A stretch of DNA of 64,000 nt. Source: Aquilaria yunnanensis (Eukaryota > Streptophyta > Magnoliopsida > Malvales > Thymelaeaceae). Positions 1 to 9,993 of this stretch are shown in pieces; the stretch's first letter is position 1, and every line of letters begins with the position of its first letter. The stretch is from NCBI GenBank assembly GCA_039654915.1, contig CM077598.1, positions 78,768,041 through 78,832,040 on the forward strand. Direction: 5' to 3'. The notes beneath the pieces are model-generated. The model did not search any database and had not been told where the DNA came from. It saw nothing but the letters and a program-made list of their open reading frames with translations. Made by a program: the position numbers and the translations under genes.

Positions 1-879
1 ACGTCGGCAGACTATCCTTGGCCCTTCACAGTCTGGGGTATAGACCTTATTGGGCCACTCCCCACAGCGTTCGGAGGCGTGAAATTCTGCGTGGTAGCAG
101 TGGACTATTTCTCAAAGTGGGTAGAGGTAGAACCACTAGCAACTATCTCGGCAAAAGAAGTGCAGAAGTTCGTATGGAAGAACATCGTATGCAGATTTGG
201 CATACCGACGGTACTAGTAGCTGATAATGGATCCCAGTTCATAGACAAAGGATTCCAGGAATTCATCAGCGACCTCGGAATAAAGATGCACTTCGCCCCA
301 GTAGCTCACCCCCAAAGCAATGGGCAGGTGGAAGTATCAAACAGGACCATAAAAGATGGCCTGAAAAAGAGACTTGGGGAAGCCAAGGGGAAATGGCCAG
401 GAGAACTCCAAAGTGTATTGTGGAGCTACCAAACGACGCCACGAAGAGCCACAGGGGAAACTCCCTTCTCACTCGTCTTCGGAACAGAGGCCATTATCTC
501 AATAGAGATAGTTCAGCCTTCAATACGGGTGCAAGTATTTGATGAAGGCGGAAACGACCTCGGTCTGAGAACTAAGCTCGACCTTGTGGCCGAACACAGA
601 GAAATAGCCGAGCTGAGAAGAAAAGCTTTCCAGCAAAGAGTGGCCGCGGCTATCAACTTAAAAGCCAGGCCAAAAGAAATCAAAAAAGGAGACCTCATTC
701 TCCGAAAGGCCGACTTTGCACCCCGAAGGCCATCTCACGGAGTACTTCGCGCAAATTGGGAAGGACCTTATCTGGTTCTCGCCGAAGTACGAAATGGCGT
801 GTACAAGCTTGGCAACACCGAAGGCGTAGAATTGAAAAACACTTGGCATTCAGACGCCTTGAAAAAATTCTACGCCTAA
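1..879 (+). CDS. Gypsy integrase, C-terminal part of Gag-Pol (5' truncated by window)
   Basis: Open from base 1 to a TAA at 877-879, 292 codons. It encodes the catalytic core and C-terminal part of a retroviral-type integrase, which would insert the element's cDNA into host DNA. Counting from codon 1, the catalytic residues are D15 (WGIDLIG), D75 (ADNGSQF) and E111 (NGQVEVS), giving the classical DX35E spacing. The zinc-binding HHCC domain is left of the window. The C-terminal part carries the NWEGPYLV motif (GPY/F module) and ends in NTWHSDALKKFYA; I see no chromodomain, as expected for Tat and not for chromoviruses. This reading frame has no stop, unlike the same region of the copy at 47885-48997, which has three. 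Start is outside the window. Confidence 0.93.
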   Translation, partial: TSADYPWPFTVWGIDLIGPLPTAFGGVKFCVVAVDYFSKWVEVEPLATISAKEVQKFVWKNIVCRFGIPTVLVADNGSQFIDKGFQEFISDLGIKMHFAPVAHPQSNGQVEVSNRTIKDGLKKRLGEAKGKWPGELQSVLWSYQTTPRRATGETPFSLVFGTEAIISIEIVQPSIRVQVFDEGGNDLGLRTKLDLVAEHREIAELRRKAFQQRVAAAINLKARPKEIKKGDLILRKADFAPRRPSHGVLRANWEGPYLVLAEVRNGVYKLGNTEGVELKNTWHSDALKKFYA

Positions 880-1030
880 GGTTGAGCGGAGGAGATATAT
901 TGTACAAGAGGTATTCTAAGTACAGAATGGTCTGGAGAAGAATGGTCTTGAGAAAAATTTTTAAGTATACCAAATTGTCCAAGACAGAATTCCGCGAAGG
1001 TGCTCGCCACGAAAAAAGCAGATGTGACTT

Positions 1031-1517
1031 CCCGAAGTCCCTTGAGCCACTATGCTCGGGAAAAATGGGAAACAAGAATCTTGCAAAGGTACTCGGCATA
1101 ATCAGTGCAGAGAAAATTTTCCGAACACCCTTGAGCGAACATGCTCGGGAAAAAGGGAAAGCAAGAATCTCGCAAAAGTACACGCCAAAACAAAAGCAGA
1201 GGTAATTTCCGAATACCCTTGAGCGAACGTGCTCGGGAAAAAGGGAAATGAGCAATCTCGTGAAAATTTTCCTAAGTCCCTTGAGCAAATATGCTCGGGA
1301 CAATAGGAAGACAGAAAAATTTGGCTGAAGGTTTTCCGAAGTCCCTTGAGCGAACATGTTCGGGATAAAAGGGAACAAAAAGCCTGCAAAAGACTTAGCC
1401 AAATTTTTACAAACTTTCCAGAAAGTCTCTTGAGCGAGCACACTCGGGACAAAGGAAGGTAAAAAGTTTCTTTGGTTGCAGGTTTTCCGAAAGTCTCTTG
1501 AGCAAACGTGTTCGGGA
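1031..1517 (+). repeat. Seven hairpin-bearing tandem repeats in the 3' UTR of G1
   Basis: Seven copies of a ~30-bp core begin at about 1031, 1121, 1209, 1271, 1336, 1418 and 1487, spaced 62-90 bp. Each core reads roughly CCGAAGTCCC, TTGAGCgaacatGCTC, then GGGA; GAGC and GCTC (or a near match) can pair across a 6-7 base loop and the outer CCGA/TCGGG can extend the stem. The spacers are less conserved and rich in A. The related element at 42657-53572 has only three copies, so the array length is variable. Confidence 0.85.
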
Positions 1518-1649
1518 CAGTGGAAATGAAGAAACTTGCAAGAAAGGACTTAGCCAAAAGATTGTTCATTTAGAGCAAACGCTGCCTTACAAAAGAAGTG
1601 CCCAAAGAAGGAGCACAAAGGAGAAAAATAAGAGGAGCCCTAAAACAAA

Positions 1650-3885
1650 CTAGGGAGAGCCGGGCGGACGAAGACCAGGAAGCTTCAGATGCTCGACCTT
1701 GGACCACTGCCACCGAGGTCCCTCAGGAATATTTAGGCCCTCCAGAAAAGAGAGGTCCAAATCTGGGAACCTCTGCAGGACTTGGTGCCGAGCAAAGCAG
1801 AAGCCGTCCTGAAAGGCGACCTTGGCCATTTGATCAGAAGTATGTTTTTGAACGCCAAGGTCGTTGAGCTCGTCCCTCAGCTCAGCAATCTCCTCCTCCA
1901 GCTCGCTTATCCCCAGCGTCCCTCCGGACTCCTTCTTCAGAGCCTCGACCTCGGCTCGGAGAGCATTGTTCTCATCCGTCAACCTCGCCGCAAGACTGTC
2001 AGAAACAGCCTTGTCCTTGACAAGATCTCCGTTGGCGGCGAGCAGCCCCTTTACTTGGTCGCCGAGGTCGGCAATCTTCCGGGAAGAGTCCTTCTCAAGT
2101 TCTTCTCTCTTCTTCGAGAACTCCTCCCAAACGTCGGCGATTTGCTGAGAACAATCCGCTGCCAGCTGCTGGTTGCTGGCGACCACCTTCGCAAGCGAAG
2201 CCTTCGCTTCACTGAGTTCCCGCGAAGTCGCATCCTTGGAGGCAGCCTCTCTGGCCACCCAAACTCGGAGGTAACCAGCGTACTCCAGCAGCTACGGCAA
2301 GGCAACAGTCCAGGTTAGTACAAGTCTAAACACTTAGAAAATTGAGGAAAAAGAGTGTAAAGACTATACCTGAGCAGCATGCTCGGTGACTTTTGCGGCG
2401 AGGGTATTATCCCTCGGGTGAGCCGCCGCAATGGCCCGGAAGGAGGCGTCAGTGGTCATCCCCTTCCAGATCTCCTTTGTCATTTTTGGACAATCATCGG
2501 AGAGCAAATTCATATCCTCCGTGATTGTCCAAAAGGGCTCCAAGGGGATCTTCCCCTCAGGGATTTTGGCATCGCGGAGGGCCCGTTTCCTCTCATGAAT
2601 GGCCCTCCAGCCGGCAGTAAGAGGCTCCTCTGAAAGTGAGAAGGAAGTTAGGAGTAGAAGAAAAATTCGTGAAAAGCAAAGGAGCTGAACTTCGCCTGAA
2701 GGCATACCTGGAGGAACCTCGGAGATAGTGTCCTCGGGATCCTCGGGCCCCTCGGTAGAAAGATCCTTACCCTTCTGCCGATACCGCTCCTCGGCAGTAG
2801 GTACTTCTACCACTACAGTGTTTCTGGGGGCCTCGAGGTCGGGAGGAGGCACCTCGGCGGAAGTAGCGGGGACCTCGGCCGGTGAAATTTCAACAAGACC
2901 AGCCTCTTCGCCAGCTTCTTCTTCCGAAAGCTCTGGCTGAGGAGGCTGGACAGCCTTCCTAGCTCGCTTCGCCGAGGGCCCCGCCCCTGTCGACTTCCTT
3001 CTTCGGGAAGCCGCCTTCTTTGTCTGCTCCCCCTTCTCCACTTGGCCAGAAAAGAGGGCCTTGTAATAGGCGGCAGCCCCATCGCCCATCTCTGAAAAAG
3101 AGAAGAAATATCAGCGTAAGTCCGAGGAAAAAATATAAAGGGGTGGAAGATTACTCACTTTCGGCAAAAGATTCGAAAGAAGTCTCCCCCTTAAGGAGCT
3201 TGACCAGCCAGGAGTCCTTCCCGGCGATGGCGGGAGCGGGCATATTGAGGTCAGTCTCGTGCTCCTTAACCACTTTTAGCTCCCGAAGGACTTCTTCGGT
3301 CATCAACCTCCAGTTGATAGGAAAGGGGTAAAGAGCACGAGGAGAGACCTCGGGAACCCAGTCAGCGACTGCCCGAATGCGGGCGTCGAAATCCGCGAAC
3401 ATGGAAGCCAACGGTGGGGTCAGCAGCATCCTCGGATCAACGACGTCTGCGTTCAGCACTCCCTGAGCCCATCTGGTCGGGACATCAGACCAGTTCTTAT
3501 CCACCTTCAGGAAAAAGAACTTAGGCTGCCACCCCCGCCAGCTATCCTTCGTGTCGAAGGTGAAGGTGAATTTTTTGCTCCCGGATCCCCGAGGCAGCAG
3601 GAAATAGAAGCCACCCTTCGGGACCACGTAGAGCTTGTAGTACTGCATGAAAATGATGAAGTGGGGCTCTATCCCGAATACGCCACACATGCAGAGGTAG
3701 GCGTTAAAATAGCAGTACGCGTTCGGGGGAAGCTGGTTCACAGCAATGCCATGGAATTGGCAGAACTCGCAAACCACCTTCGGGGGAGGATACCGAAGTC
3801 CGGCCTTCAGTTGGGCTTGGAAGACGGTAACCTCGTCGCCGCGGTTTGAAAAAGCAAAATGGCTAGAACGAGGCAGCCTGGTCAC
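1650..3885 (-). CDS. Antisense spliced gene of Tat-like element (Transposase_28-type N-terminus, coiled-coil C-terminus)
   Basis: Four open blocks on the minus strand join through short introns with consensus ends. Exon 1 ends at 3159 (donor GTGAGT, 3158), exon 2 is 3091-2708 (acceptor after a TTTTTC-AG run), exon 3 is 2629-2370, exon 4 is 2291-1650; the introns are 67, 78 and 78 bp and preserve frame. Exon 1 resembles the plant 'putative gypsy type transposon' family (Pfam Transposase_28) with conserved segments such as CEFCQFHGIAVNQLPPN and DSWRGW. Exon 2 is rich in K, R, E, P and S. Exon 4 is a long Glu/Lys/Ala coiled-coil and ends in a conserved FQDGFCFARHQVL segment. The same exon layout occurs in the copy at 49606-51780. 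The function is unknown. The 5' end is unsettled: the frame continues upstream to about 4072 only if one extra base near 3890-3905 is allowed for, which may be a frameshift. Confidence 0.8.
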
Positions 3886-4287
3886 AGCGTAAGAGGGAAG
3901 AAAGAATTTTTTCTTCCACCTCTCTAGTTTTTCGGGGGTGGTACAGCAAGGATGGGCCAGAAGAGGTTTCTAGCTCTCGGGAACAGGCATCGTAGACATG
4001 GAAAAGAGTTTGAGATGGAAAAGAAAATAGTTTCCAGAAAAAACTCAGAAGACGAGTTTGGAAAAAAAACAACAGTTTTCCAGAAAAACTCAGAAAAACA
4101 GAGGAATCAGAGTACTCTGGAAATCAAAACCCACCAAAAGATTTGCCTGAGGACGCCGTCGTGAAAGTTGGTAGGAAAAGCTCTGATTAAAGAAGCTCCG
4201 CCACAGAAAGCAAGATAAAACGCAAGAACAGAGGGCAAAGCAGAGAGAGAGCAGAAAAATAGTAAGTGGGACTTATGATGGAATGGG
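3886..4287 (-). other. Probable 5' UTR / N-terminal end of the antisense gene in G1
   Basis: This stretch lies between the antisense TATA box and the recognisable exon 1. It is A-rich on the plus strand and resembles 51781-52178 of G2. Upstream in-frame coding is visible on the minus strand as HPRKTREVEEK in G1 and HPRKIREVEEK in G2, but G1 has an extra A just after it and G2 has no in-frame Met before a stop, so I could not fix a start codon. Confidence 0.5.
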
Positions 4288-4298
4288 CTATTTATAGG
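4288..4298 (-). promoter_or_regulatory. Candidate TATA box for the antisense gene (G1)
   Basis: Read on the minus strand this is CCTATAAATAG, a good plant TATA box, about 400 bp upstream of antisense exon 1. The same 11 bases are kept at 52179-52189 in G2, within a longer conserved block. It points away from the LTR promoter, so it would start transcription of the antisense gene only. Confidence 0.65.
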
Positions 4299-4613
4299 CC
4301 AAAGGTGGGTAGCCGAAAAGAGATCATAAGTACCCATTGGAGGCGAACCATCGCCGTAACTGCCCGTTGCACCCGAAAAGGCACGCCCTCTGTAAATGAC
4401 GCGTCTCTCTTCCAATGGCAAGAAGCCGTGTGTCAACCGCTGCGCAGAAATAGGGGACATGCCTCCCCAAACGTCCCTGGAAAACCGGGACACACCTCCT
4501 GATTGGGACACGTCGTTTGACATCCCTGAAAACTGGAGATGCGCCGCTCAGTCTGACACGCTTGGCCATCAGACCTGCAGAAATAAAAAGCAGGCCACCT
4601 CGAGGACACCAAG

Positions 4614-4770
4614 AGACAGGCTATGGCTGAACAGCCCATGACTTTTGGGCAAGAGGTGTATCTTCGGTACAGGCTTTGCCTCGGAGACACCAAAGAATAG
4701 GCCAAGGCCGAACAGCCCAGACCCTCGGGCAAAAGGTGCGACCTCGGAACAGGTTATGCTTCCCAACAAG
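4614..4770 (+). repeat. Two ~80-bp direct repeats before the 3' LTR of G1
   Basis: Units start at 4614 and 4694. Both contain a GAACAGCCCA segment followed by CGGGCAAAAGGTG or a close variant, then CTCGGAACAGG-like sequence. The same duplication with an 80-bp period is present in G2 at 52471-52630. Confidence 0.7.
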
Positions 4771-4827
4771 ACTCCCAACGACAACCTCGGAAAGAGATGC
4801 AAACCGAAGTCTTCACTTCGGCTTTCC

Positions 4828-4840
4828 AGAGGGGGGCATG
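4828..4840 (+). promoter_or_regulatory. Polypurine tract of G1
   Basis: AGAGGGGGGCATG lies directly before the 3' LTR start TGATAGCC. It is the expected plus-strand primer site for reverse transcription. The equivalent in G2 is at 52685-52697. Confidence 0.85.
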
Positions 4841-5707
4841 TGATAGCCAAAGGTTATCGCCTCAATCTGGCCGAACACCCTGCCACAACAATGGCCAGAA
4901 GAACTGGCGCTTCCCGGGAACAGGTGGAATCATGCACCTCGGGAGATAGCCGGAGAGCTCCGAGCCTCGGCACGCCAGTAAAACTTGAGGACTCTATTCG
5001 CCCCCCAAGGTTGTGAACAGCGCGCCTTCGGAAAAGTGGCACCAGACATTGCTGCCCGAACATGATATCCCCGAAGGCGGAACCCCCTGGAACTGGGAAC
5101 CCCCGAACTGAGGGTATGCTTCCCGAAGAGGCTCTGTCCGAACTAGAGGACGACCTCGCCCAGGGACCTCGGGAGTACGGCAGGAGCATTTAAGGAAGCA
5201 TTTAAGGAAGCCTCTGACACGTCCCACCACAGACGTAAAAAGCCGCCTTGACGCGCAGACGCCATTAGAATCACATCATGGCCCGTCTCAGCACAAGGCT
5301 CGAGGCCATCTGGTTACCAACTATCTGTCCCCTACGCCCAGAAGTTCAGGAGCATCCGACTGCGCACGTGTCATGATCTGAACGGGCTAGGTATTCCTAT
5401 ATATACAGGAAATAAATACTTGACAGGAGGTTGGTTGGCCGGAGATACAGCTCCCACACTCTGAGAAAATACCAGGCGAGACTTTTCTGCCTTTCTCTTT
5501 GAGCTAGTGACTTTCTCCTTTTTCCGGCCACCACTGACTTGGGCGTCGGAGGCTCCCCCCCCGGAAAAACACTCCGGGGGCCTCCTAACCCTGTTTACCA
5601 GCTTTTCAGGTACTCTCCTTGGGGCGATCCACCTTCCAGGGGTTCTTCCTCCTAGAAGTCTCTTCAACAGTCATCATGACTCACAACGATGAGGCCCCAG
5701 GCCATCA
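4841..5707 (+). repeat. 3' LTR of gypsy element G1 (867 bp)
   Basis: Starts TGATAGCC and ends GGCCATCA, so the ends form a short inverted repeat TGAT/ATCA. It aligns over its length with the 875-bp LTRs of G2. A TATA-like CCTATATATA occurs near 5397-5406. An ATG at 5675-5680, about 30 bases before the LTR end, corresponds to the candidate Gag start seen in the 5' LTR of G2. The expected 5-bp target duplication on this side is AGATC (5708-5712); its partner is outside the window. Confidence 0.93.
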
Positions 5708-6618
5708 AGATCCACATCCACTATCCAATACCCAAGATGAGGAAGTAGAAAAGTTAGTCTCTATAACAAAAATACCTGAAGTGGAAGTTTTACTTGCATT
5801 TCCTTAGCAAGTTCTTCAAGATAGAGCTTACAGTTGCGCTTCCAGTGTCCAGGTTGCTTACAATGGAAGCACTCCCCTTCCTTTGCCACACCACCCTTTG
5901 GTTTCAGTGCAGCTGAAGAAGAACTAGCATTGGACTTTCTATTAGCTTTATCCTTCTTCTTGTTGGCTTTTCCTTTTCCCTTGCCCTTTTAAACCATCAA
6001 AATGGGCTTAGCCTTCTTAAGGTTTTGCTCAGCAGTTCTCAACATGTTGAGCAATTCAGGGAGGGACTTGTCAAGGTCGTTCATGTTATAGTTCATGACG
6101 AACTGACTGTAGCTTTCAGGCAACGATTGCAAGACTACATCAATAGCCAACTCTTTCTGAAGAGCAAATCCCAAATTCTCAAGATTCTCAATGTACCCAA
6201 TCATCTTGAGCACATGAGGACCCACGGGACTTCCCTCAGACATCTTGCACTGAAACAATGCCTTAGAGGTCTTAAACCTCTCATGCCTAGCTTGTTCTTG
6301 GAAAAGCATTTTGAGATGTTCGATCATATCGAACACCCCCATGTTCTCATGTTGCTTCTGAAGCTCAGATTCCATGGTAATAAGCATGAGGCATGCAACA
6401 TCCAAAGCATCATCAAAATGCCTCTTGTGAGCATCCCTTTCAGCTCTTGGAGCAGTGGCAGCAGGCTCATTTGGAATGGGCTGCTCTAGGACATAAGCCT
6501 TTCTCTCTTGTTTGAGGACAATCCTCAAGTTTCGGTACCATTTGAGAAAGTTGGTCCCATTCAGTTTTTCCTTCTCAAAGATCGATCGCAACGAAAGTGT
6601 CGACGTGTTTTGTGCCAT
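5708..6618 (-). pseudogene. Copia Gag and start of Pol (C1)
   Basis: An ATG at 6618-6616 opens a 209-codon frame of the plant copia Gag (UBN2-like) type, with the N-terminal SIFEKEKLNGTNFLKWY segment and central QSLPESYSQFV. Gag forms the virus-like particle. The frame stops with TAA just after position 5992, where the other copies of this family read CAA. Beyond the stop the frame continues into a Lys-rich stretch and a zinc knuckle of the form CX2CX4HX4C (CFHCKQPGHWKRNC, 5871-5830), then toward the protease, where G1 is inserted. This is the only copy in the window with the full Gag N-terminus; the four units of C4 lack about 85 bp here. Confidence 0.88.
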
Positions 6619-8023
6619 GGTTATCTATAACAGTAAATATGCAGTGTAAGAGTCATGTATTTTAATTCATTTAATAAGGACTTTTATTAAACGATACTCC
6701 CACTATTTTCCTCAAAATAATAACCCTCGATATTATTTCGGAACACCTCGGCGCTAAGGTATTCTAGTGGGCCAAGATCCATATTTGACCATAACCTGAG
6801 TCAGCTTTGGCTTTTCTCTCAAGTTGCAGCTATTTAGGTAGGCAACTCCTTGCCAATTGCATCTTACGCAACTCTTGGATAGTTGGGTGAACAACACTTG
6901 TCCAAGCTCATCTCATGAACTTAAGCCCAACTCTATGCCTCTAAGTCCCTAATCCTATTAGGATGACTTAGTTAAGTCGAACCCAAAGTTAGCAGTTGGA
7001 TATCACTATTATCCCATCGCGCCTTACCAAGATGTACATAGGTGCTTTGCTTTGGCAAACCCACTTAATGTTGATCAAAGTCTTGACGAGTGCCAACATT
7101 TGGAAAGCATCACATTTAATGACTTAATATTTGTTGGAGGGGTTTTTTTTTTTTTTTGATCTCACCAATTTGCTATCTCCGGTTGTTTTATACATGCATC
7201 ACATACAAATATAAAACATGCATCTCATGCTTATAAGAAATAAATGTGACATGGTTATAGCCCAAACTATGTGATATTCTCAAGCCAATGAGAATATCAT
7301 AAAAGCCTAAGAAAAGAAAAGAGTCTTCACAAGCTCTTTCTTTTCCTTTCTTGGTTGCCCTTTTGTTGTCACCTCCTTGGACATACCACCTTGGACGATC
7401 CCATAATGCACCATTACATCAATAATAGAAACCTCGAGTTACATTCGAGGGGAGTAAGGTGAGAAGAGAATGTACAATGAAAGTGATAAGAAAAGGCACG
7501 ACTCGCAGGCCGTATTTACAAGTACAACCAATCAAAGGCTATAACCATGCACCATGCTTCAAACACCAATCAGCATAACATGTCAAATCTCATTCAACAA
7601 AGATGCATGCCAATTTTCGCGTGTTGATTAACCAGTTTTTATTTATGAGGCACTTCGCATACGGCGGTCCTGCTGGCCGGTCAGCCCGAAATCTTCTATT
7701 TCGAGAAAGTAGGCACCCGAGACTCCTCCATTCGAGCCACCAAAAATACCTTACTTTCGGTGCCCGAACAGGCCGAATCCGAACAAACCTAGGGTTTTTG
7801 CAACTATTGCAAGAATCCTAATCCATATAGGTATCTCATACCTATCAATTTCGGGTTAATCTCATTAACCAATTTGTGTCGTTTCTTCATATATCTCATA
7901 TGTTCATTATGAATTCCGGTTTCATGCATCATGAATCAATCTAATTAATCATGGCCGAAAACCAATCGAACACATAGCATCATGTGATTCAACACTCAAT
8001 CCCGATTTAGGGTTTCACCAGTA
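6619..8023 (-). other. Leader (5' UTR) of copia C1
   Basis: Non-coding 1.4-kb leader between primer site and gag. It is alignable with 27526-28943 of element C4. It contains a poly-T run at 7145-7159 and the segment AGATCC at 6775-6780, which is the leader breakpoint used in the tandem junctions of C4. Confidence 0.8.
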
Positions 8024-8035
8024 GCTCTGATACCA
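8024..8035 (-). promoter_or_regulatory. Primer-binding site of C1 (initiator Met-tRNA type)
   Basis: On the minus strand it reads TGGTATCAGAGC, complementary to the 3' end of initiator tRNA-Met, one base after the LTR end. This is the usual plant copia primer site. Confidence 0.93.
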
Positions 8036-8036
8036 C

Positions 8037-9452
8037 TGTTGGGTTTCGGGAGCCAAACAGCGTAGCGGAATTTAACCGAAACCCTCCAGGATCCAAGTGA
8101 AACGGGGTAAACCGGGTGTTCGAAAATTTCATACCTAATTTTCGGTTGAGATCTCTCACTCAACTGTAGAGTCGAATCACAAAACCTGAACAGTTGATGT
8201 GTTCATGCTCTCTATGGTATCCACACGAGCCTCTCGGGATCACCACGCTTCCACCACGTCCCGGCAGATGCATTTCTCTTGCGCTCGCAGTGCTAGCTTG
8301 CGTCCTCCAAGGAATTGCAAGGGAAGAGTACGGCTGTCCGTTTGGGAGGCTAGGGCAAGGAGACCTATGAATTTCTCACTTAAAAGTTGTATTTATAGTG
8401 AGACTCAACTTCCAGGCCTAATGGGTTTCAAAGCCCTAATCCAATTAGGATTTAATTTCGGGCTTAATAATGGCTCAACTCCTTGGCCCATTATTAATTC
8501 GAAATTAAAGTGAAACCATAACCTAAATAATTAGCCCATGCACTCTAATGATCCAAATAGCTCTATGTGTGCGACCCAATAGGCTCTTGCCATGTTGGGA
8601 ATGATCATAAATCATATTTATGATCATAAGCAATGAGCGGTGTCTAGCAACACATCATTGCTACCCAAGTGACAAGACTGTCGGTGAATCGACTAAACCT
8701 TTATGATCATCACCGATATATGCCATTGTCCCTTTGTCCAAGATATCAAGACTAAGCACGAGACATGGAATGTGTCACTCTCGTATAGCCCAATCTTTGG
8801 TTTCTTGATTACCGAGTAGACCAACTTAAACTGACGACATTGATATCATATATCAACTCATCGGAGCATGGCCATGCATTTTCTAAGTCTCACTCTATCA
8901 AGAGGCCCAAAGATATCACTCCCGTTACATAGGAGGGACAAATCCCATCTTGATCATACAAATCCCTCCGCATGATATGTGACATACCCAATGACCTCCT
9001 TCAAGTTCAATCAGTTACGAGCAACAAAGGAAAGTATCAAAGTATGTGACTCACATGTAGGGAACCTTGATGATCTTAGGTCGAAGGACTACATATACCT
9101 TGATCACTATGAGAATCACTTATGACACTCATATAACGATCCATGAAGTGTTCTCATGGTGGGTCGGTCCAGTACATAAGTTCTCCAACTTGTACCCATA
9201 TGTAGACTACATATCTCATATTAGTCTCCACATATGCTAGTCATTATGTATTATTGCAACCCGCTCCACAATAATACTAGACTAGGGACGTTTAAGAATA
9301 TCATTATTCTAGGGTTACAATTATGTTTATTACGTTACGCAGAAACAAAACAACAAACAAAATTGCTGGATTAATGCCTCAATAAAATATCATGACTCAA
9401 TGTGCAAAAATACAATCATCCCATGATTGGCTTTTTGGGCACAACACTAACA
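8037..9452 (-). repeat. 5' LTR of copia C1 (1416 bp)
   Basis: On the plus strand it starts TGTTGGGTTTCGGG and ends ACACTAACA; the LTR ends are TGTTAG...CCAACA when read in the element's direction. It carries a perfect 12-bp inverted repeat with a 3-base loop at 8601-8627. A TATA-like sequence is near 8388-8396. The start is fixed by the adjacent primer site and the end by comparison with five solo LTRs that have exact target duplications. Confidence 0.95.
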
Positions 9453-9993
9453 GGCTGATGGCGGAGCTACGAGTAAGGGAGAGTGCGAAGGAGGAGGAAG
9501 ACGGAGGGAAGGGCGAAGCTACTATAGTTGAGCATGAGGACAGAGGGGCAGGGCTGGTGAGTTGCTCGACGGAGGGAAGGAGCAAAGCAGAGATGACTAG
9601 ATGAGCAGACAGACAGAGGCATAGAAGCGAAGGGTGAGAGCAGCAGCAGGCAGGCAGTGAGGGGAGTGGGGGAGGGAGAGATCAGATCACTCAGTTTATG
9701 TTTAGGGTTAGGCTTAGTGAATGTTTAGGGTTGGGCTTCAGGAATGGGCCCAAGAAGGATAGGAAATGGTATTGGGCTGGGCTGAGTATAGGTATTAAGG
9801 AGTTTTGGGACAAAAGTTAATAACCGGGTCAATCGGGTTGGTTTCAAGTTTAACCCAAACCAACTCGACTTTTGCATCTCATATAGGGTCGGGTTTGGGT
9901 TGACCCGATTACATGTTTTTCTCTTCACTGACCCGACCCTAACCCGACCCTATACATCAGGTTTTGGGTTAGGGTTGAAACCTTTCATCCCTA
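9453..9993. mobile_element. hAT (Ac/Ds-like) element, one end only
   Basis: The right end at 9983-9993, read on the minus strand, is TAGGGATGAAA, the same 11 bases as the Ac terminal repeat. Inside it are many short subterminal motifs of the ACCCGACCC / GGGTCGGGTT kind, which are common in plant hAT ends. The part toward 9453 is GA-rich. Copia C1 is inserted at 9452/9453 and the other hAT end is not in the window. The 8-bp target duplication on this side would be CTTAGAGC (9994-10001). No transposase is visible; it may be a non-autonomous copy. Confidence 0.65.

Larger units (their letters stand above)
1..5707 (+). mobile_element. Ty3/gypsy Tat-like retrotransposon G1, 3' half
   Basis: Only the 3' part of this element is in the window: the integrase end of pol, a repetitive 3' UTR, a large antisense gene, a purine-rich tract and the 3' LTR. 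The order matches the second, complete element at 42657-53572 throughout, at high nucleotide identity by eye. Extra antisense genes between pol and the 3' LTR are known for Tat-lineage elements such as Grande. The LTR ends abruptly at 5707 and the next base is inside a minus-strand copia coding region, so G1 inserted into that copia. The 5' part lies left of the window. The lineage call rests on the partner copy's two RNase H domains and on the antisense gene. Confidence 0.93.
5708..9452 (-). mobile_element. Ty1/copia element C1, 5' part on minus strand, cut by G1
   Basis: Read on the minus strand this gives a 1416-bp 5' LTR (9452-8037), a Met-tRNA-type primer site, a ~1.4-kb leader, gag and the start of the protease region. 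The element is interrupted at 5708, at the protease active-site region, by gypsy element G1; the rest of pol and the 3' LTR would lie left of the window. Its LTR is almost identical by eye to the solo LTR at 35435-36850, so this family was recently active. Base 9453 onward belongs to the hAT element into which C1 inserted. Confidence 0.92.

Noticed and set aside
1031..1517. CRISPR array
   Set aside because: Spacing is irregular, spacers are related to each other, and the context is a plant retrotransposon 3' UTR.
1650..3885. Host coiled-coil gene on the minus strand
   Set aside because: The same gene with the same introns lies in the same place in the second gypsy element, between pol and the 3' LTR, so it belongs to the transposon.
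7144..7160. Poly-T run as the reversed poly-A tail of a LINE or SINE
   Set aside because: It lies inside the copia leader, with leader sequence aligning to C4 on both sides and no target duplication.
7603..7821. Short open frame in the copia leader
   Set aside because: Lies in the non-coding leader of C1 and is not open in the C4 leader.
8024..8035. tRNA gene fragment
   Set aside because: Only 12 bases complementary to a tRNA end beside an LTR: it is a primer-binding site.
9392..9604. 70-codon open frame rich in Glu and Arg
   Set aside because: Crosses the LTR/hAT boundary at 9452 and lies in GA-rich DNA; not a gene.
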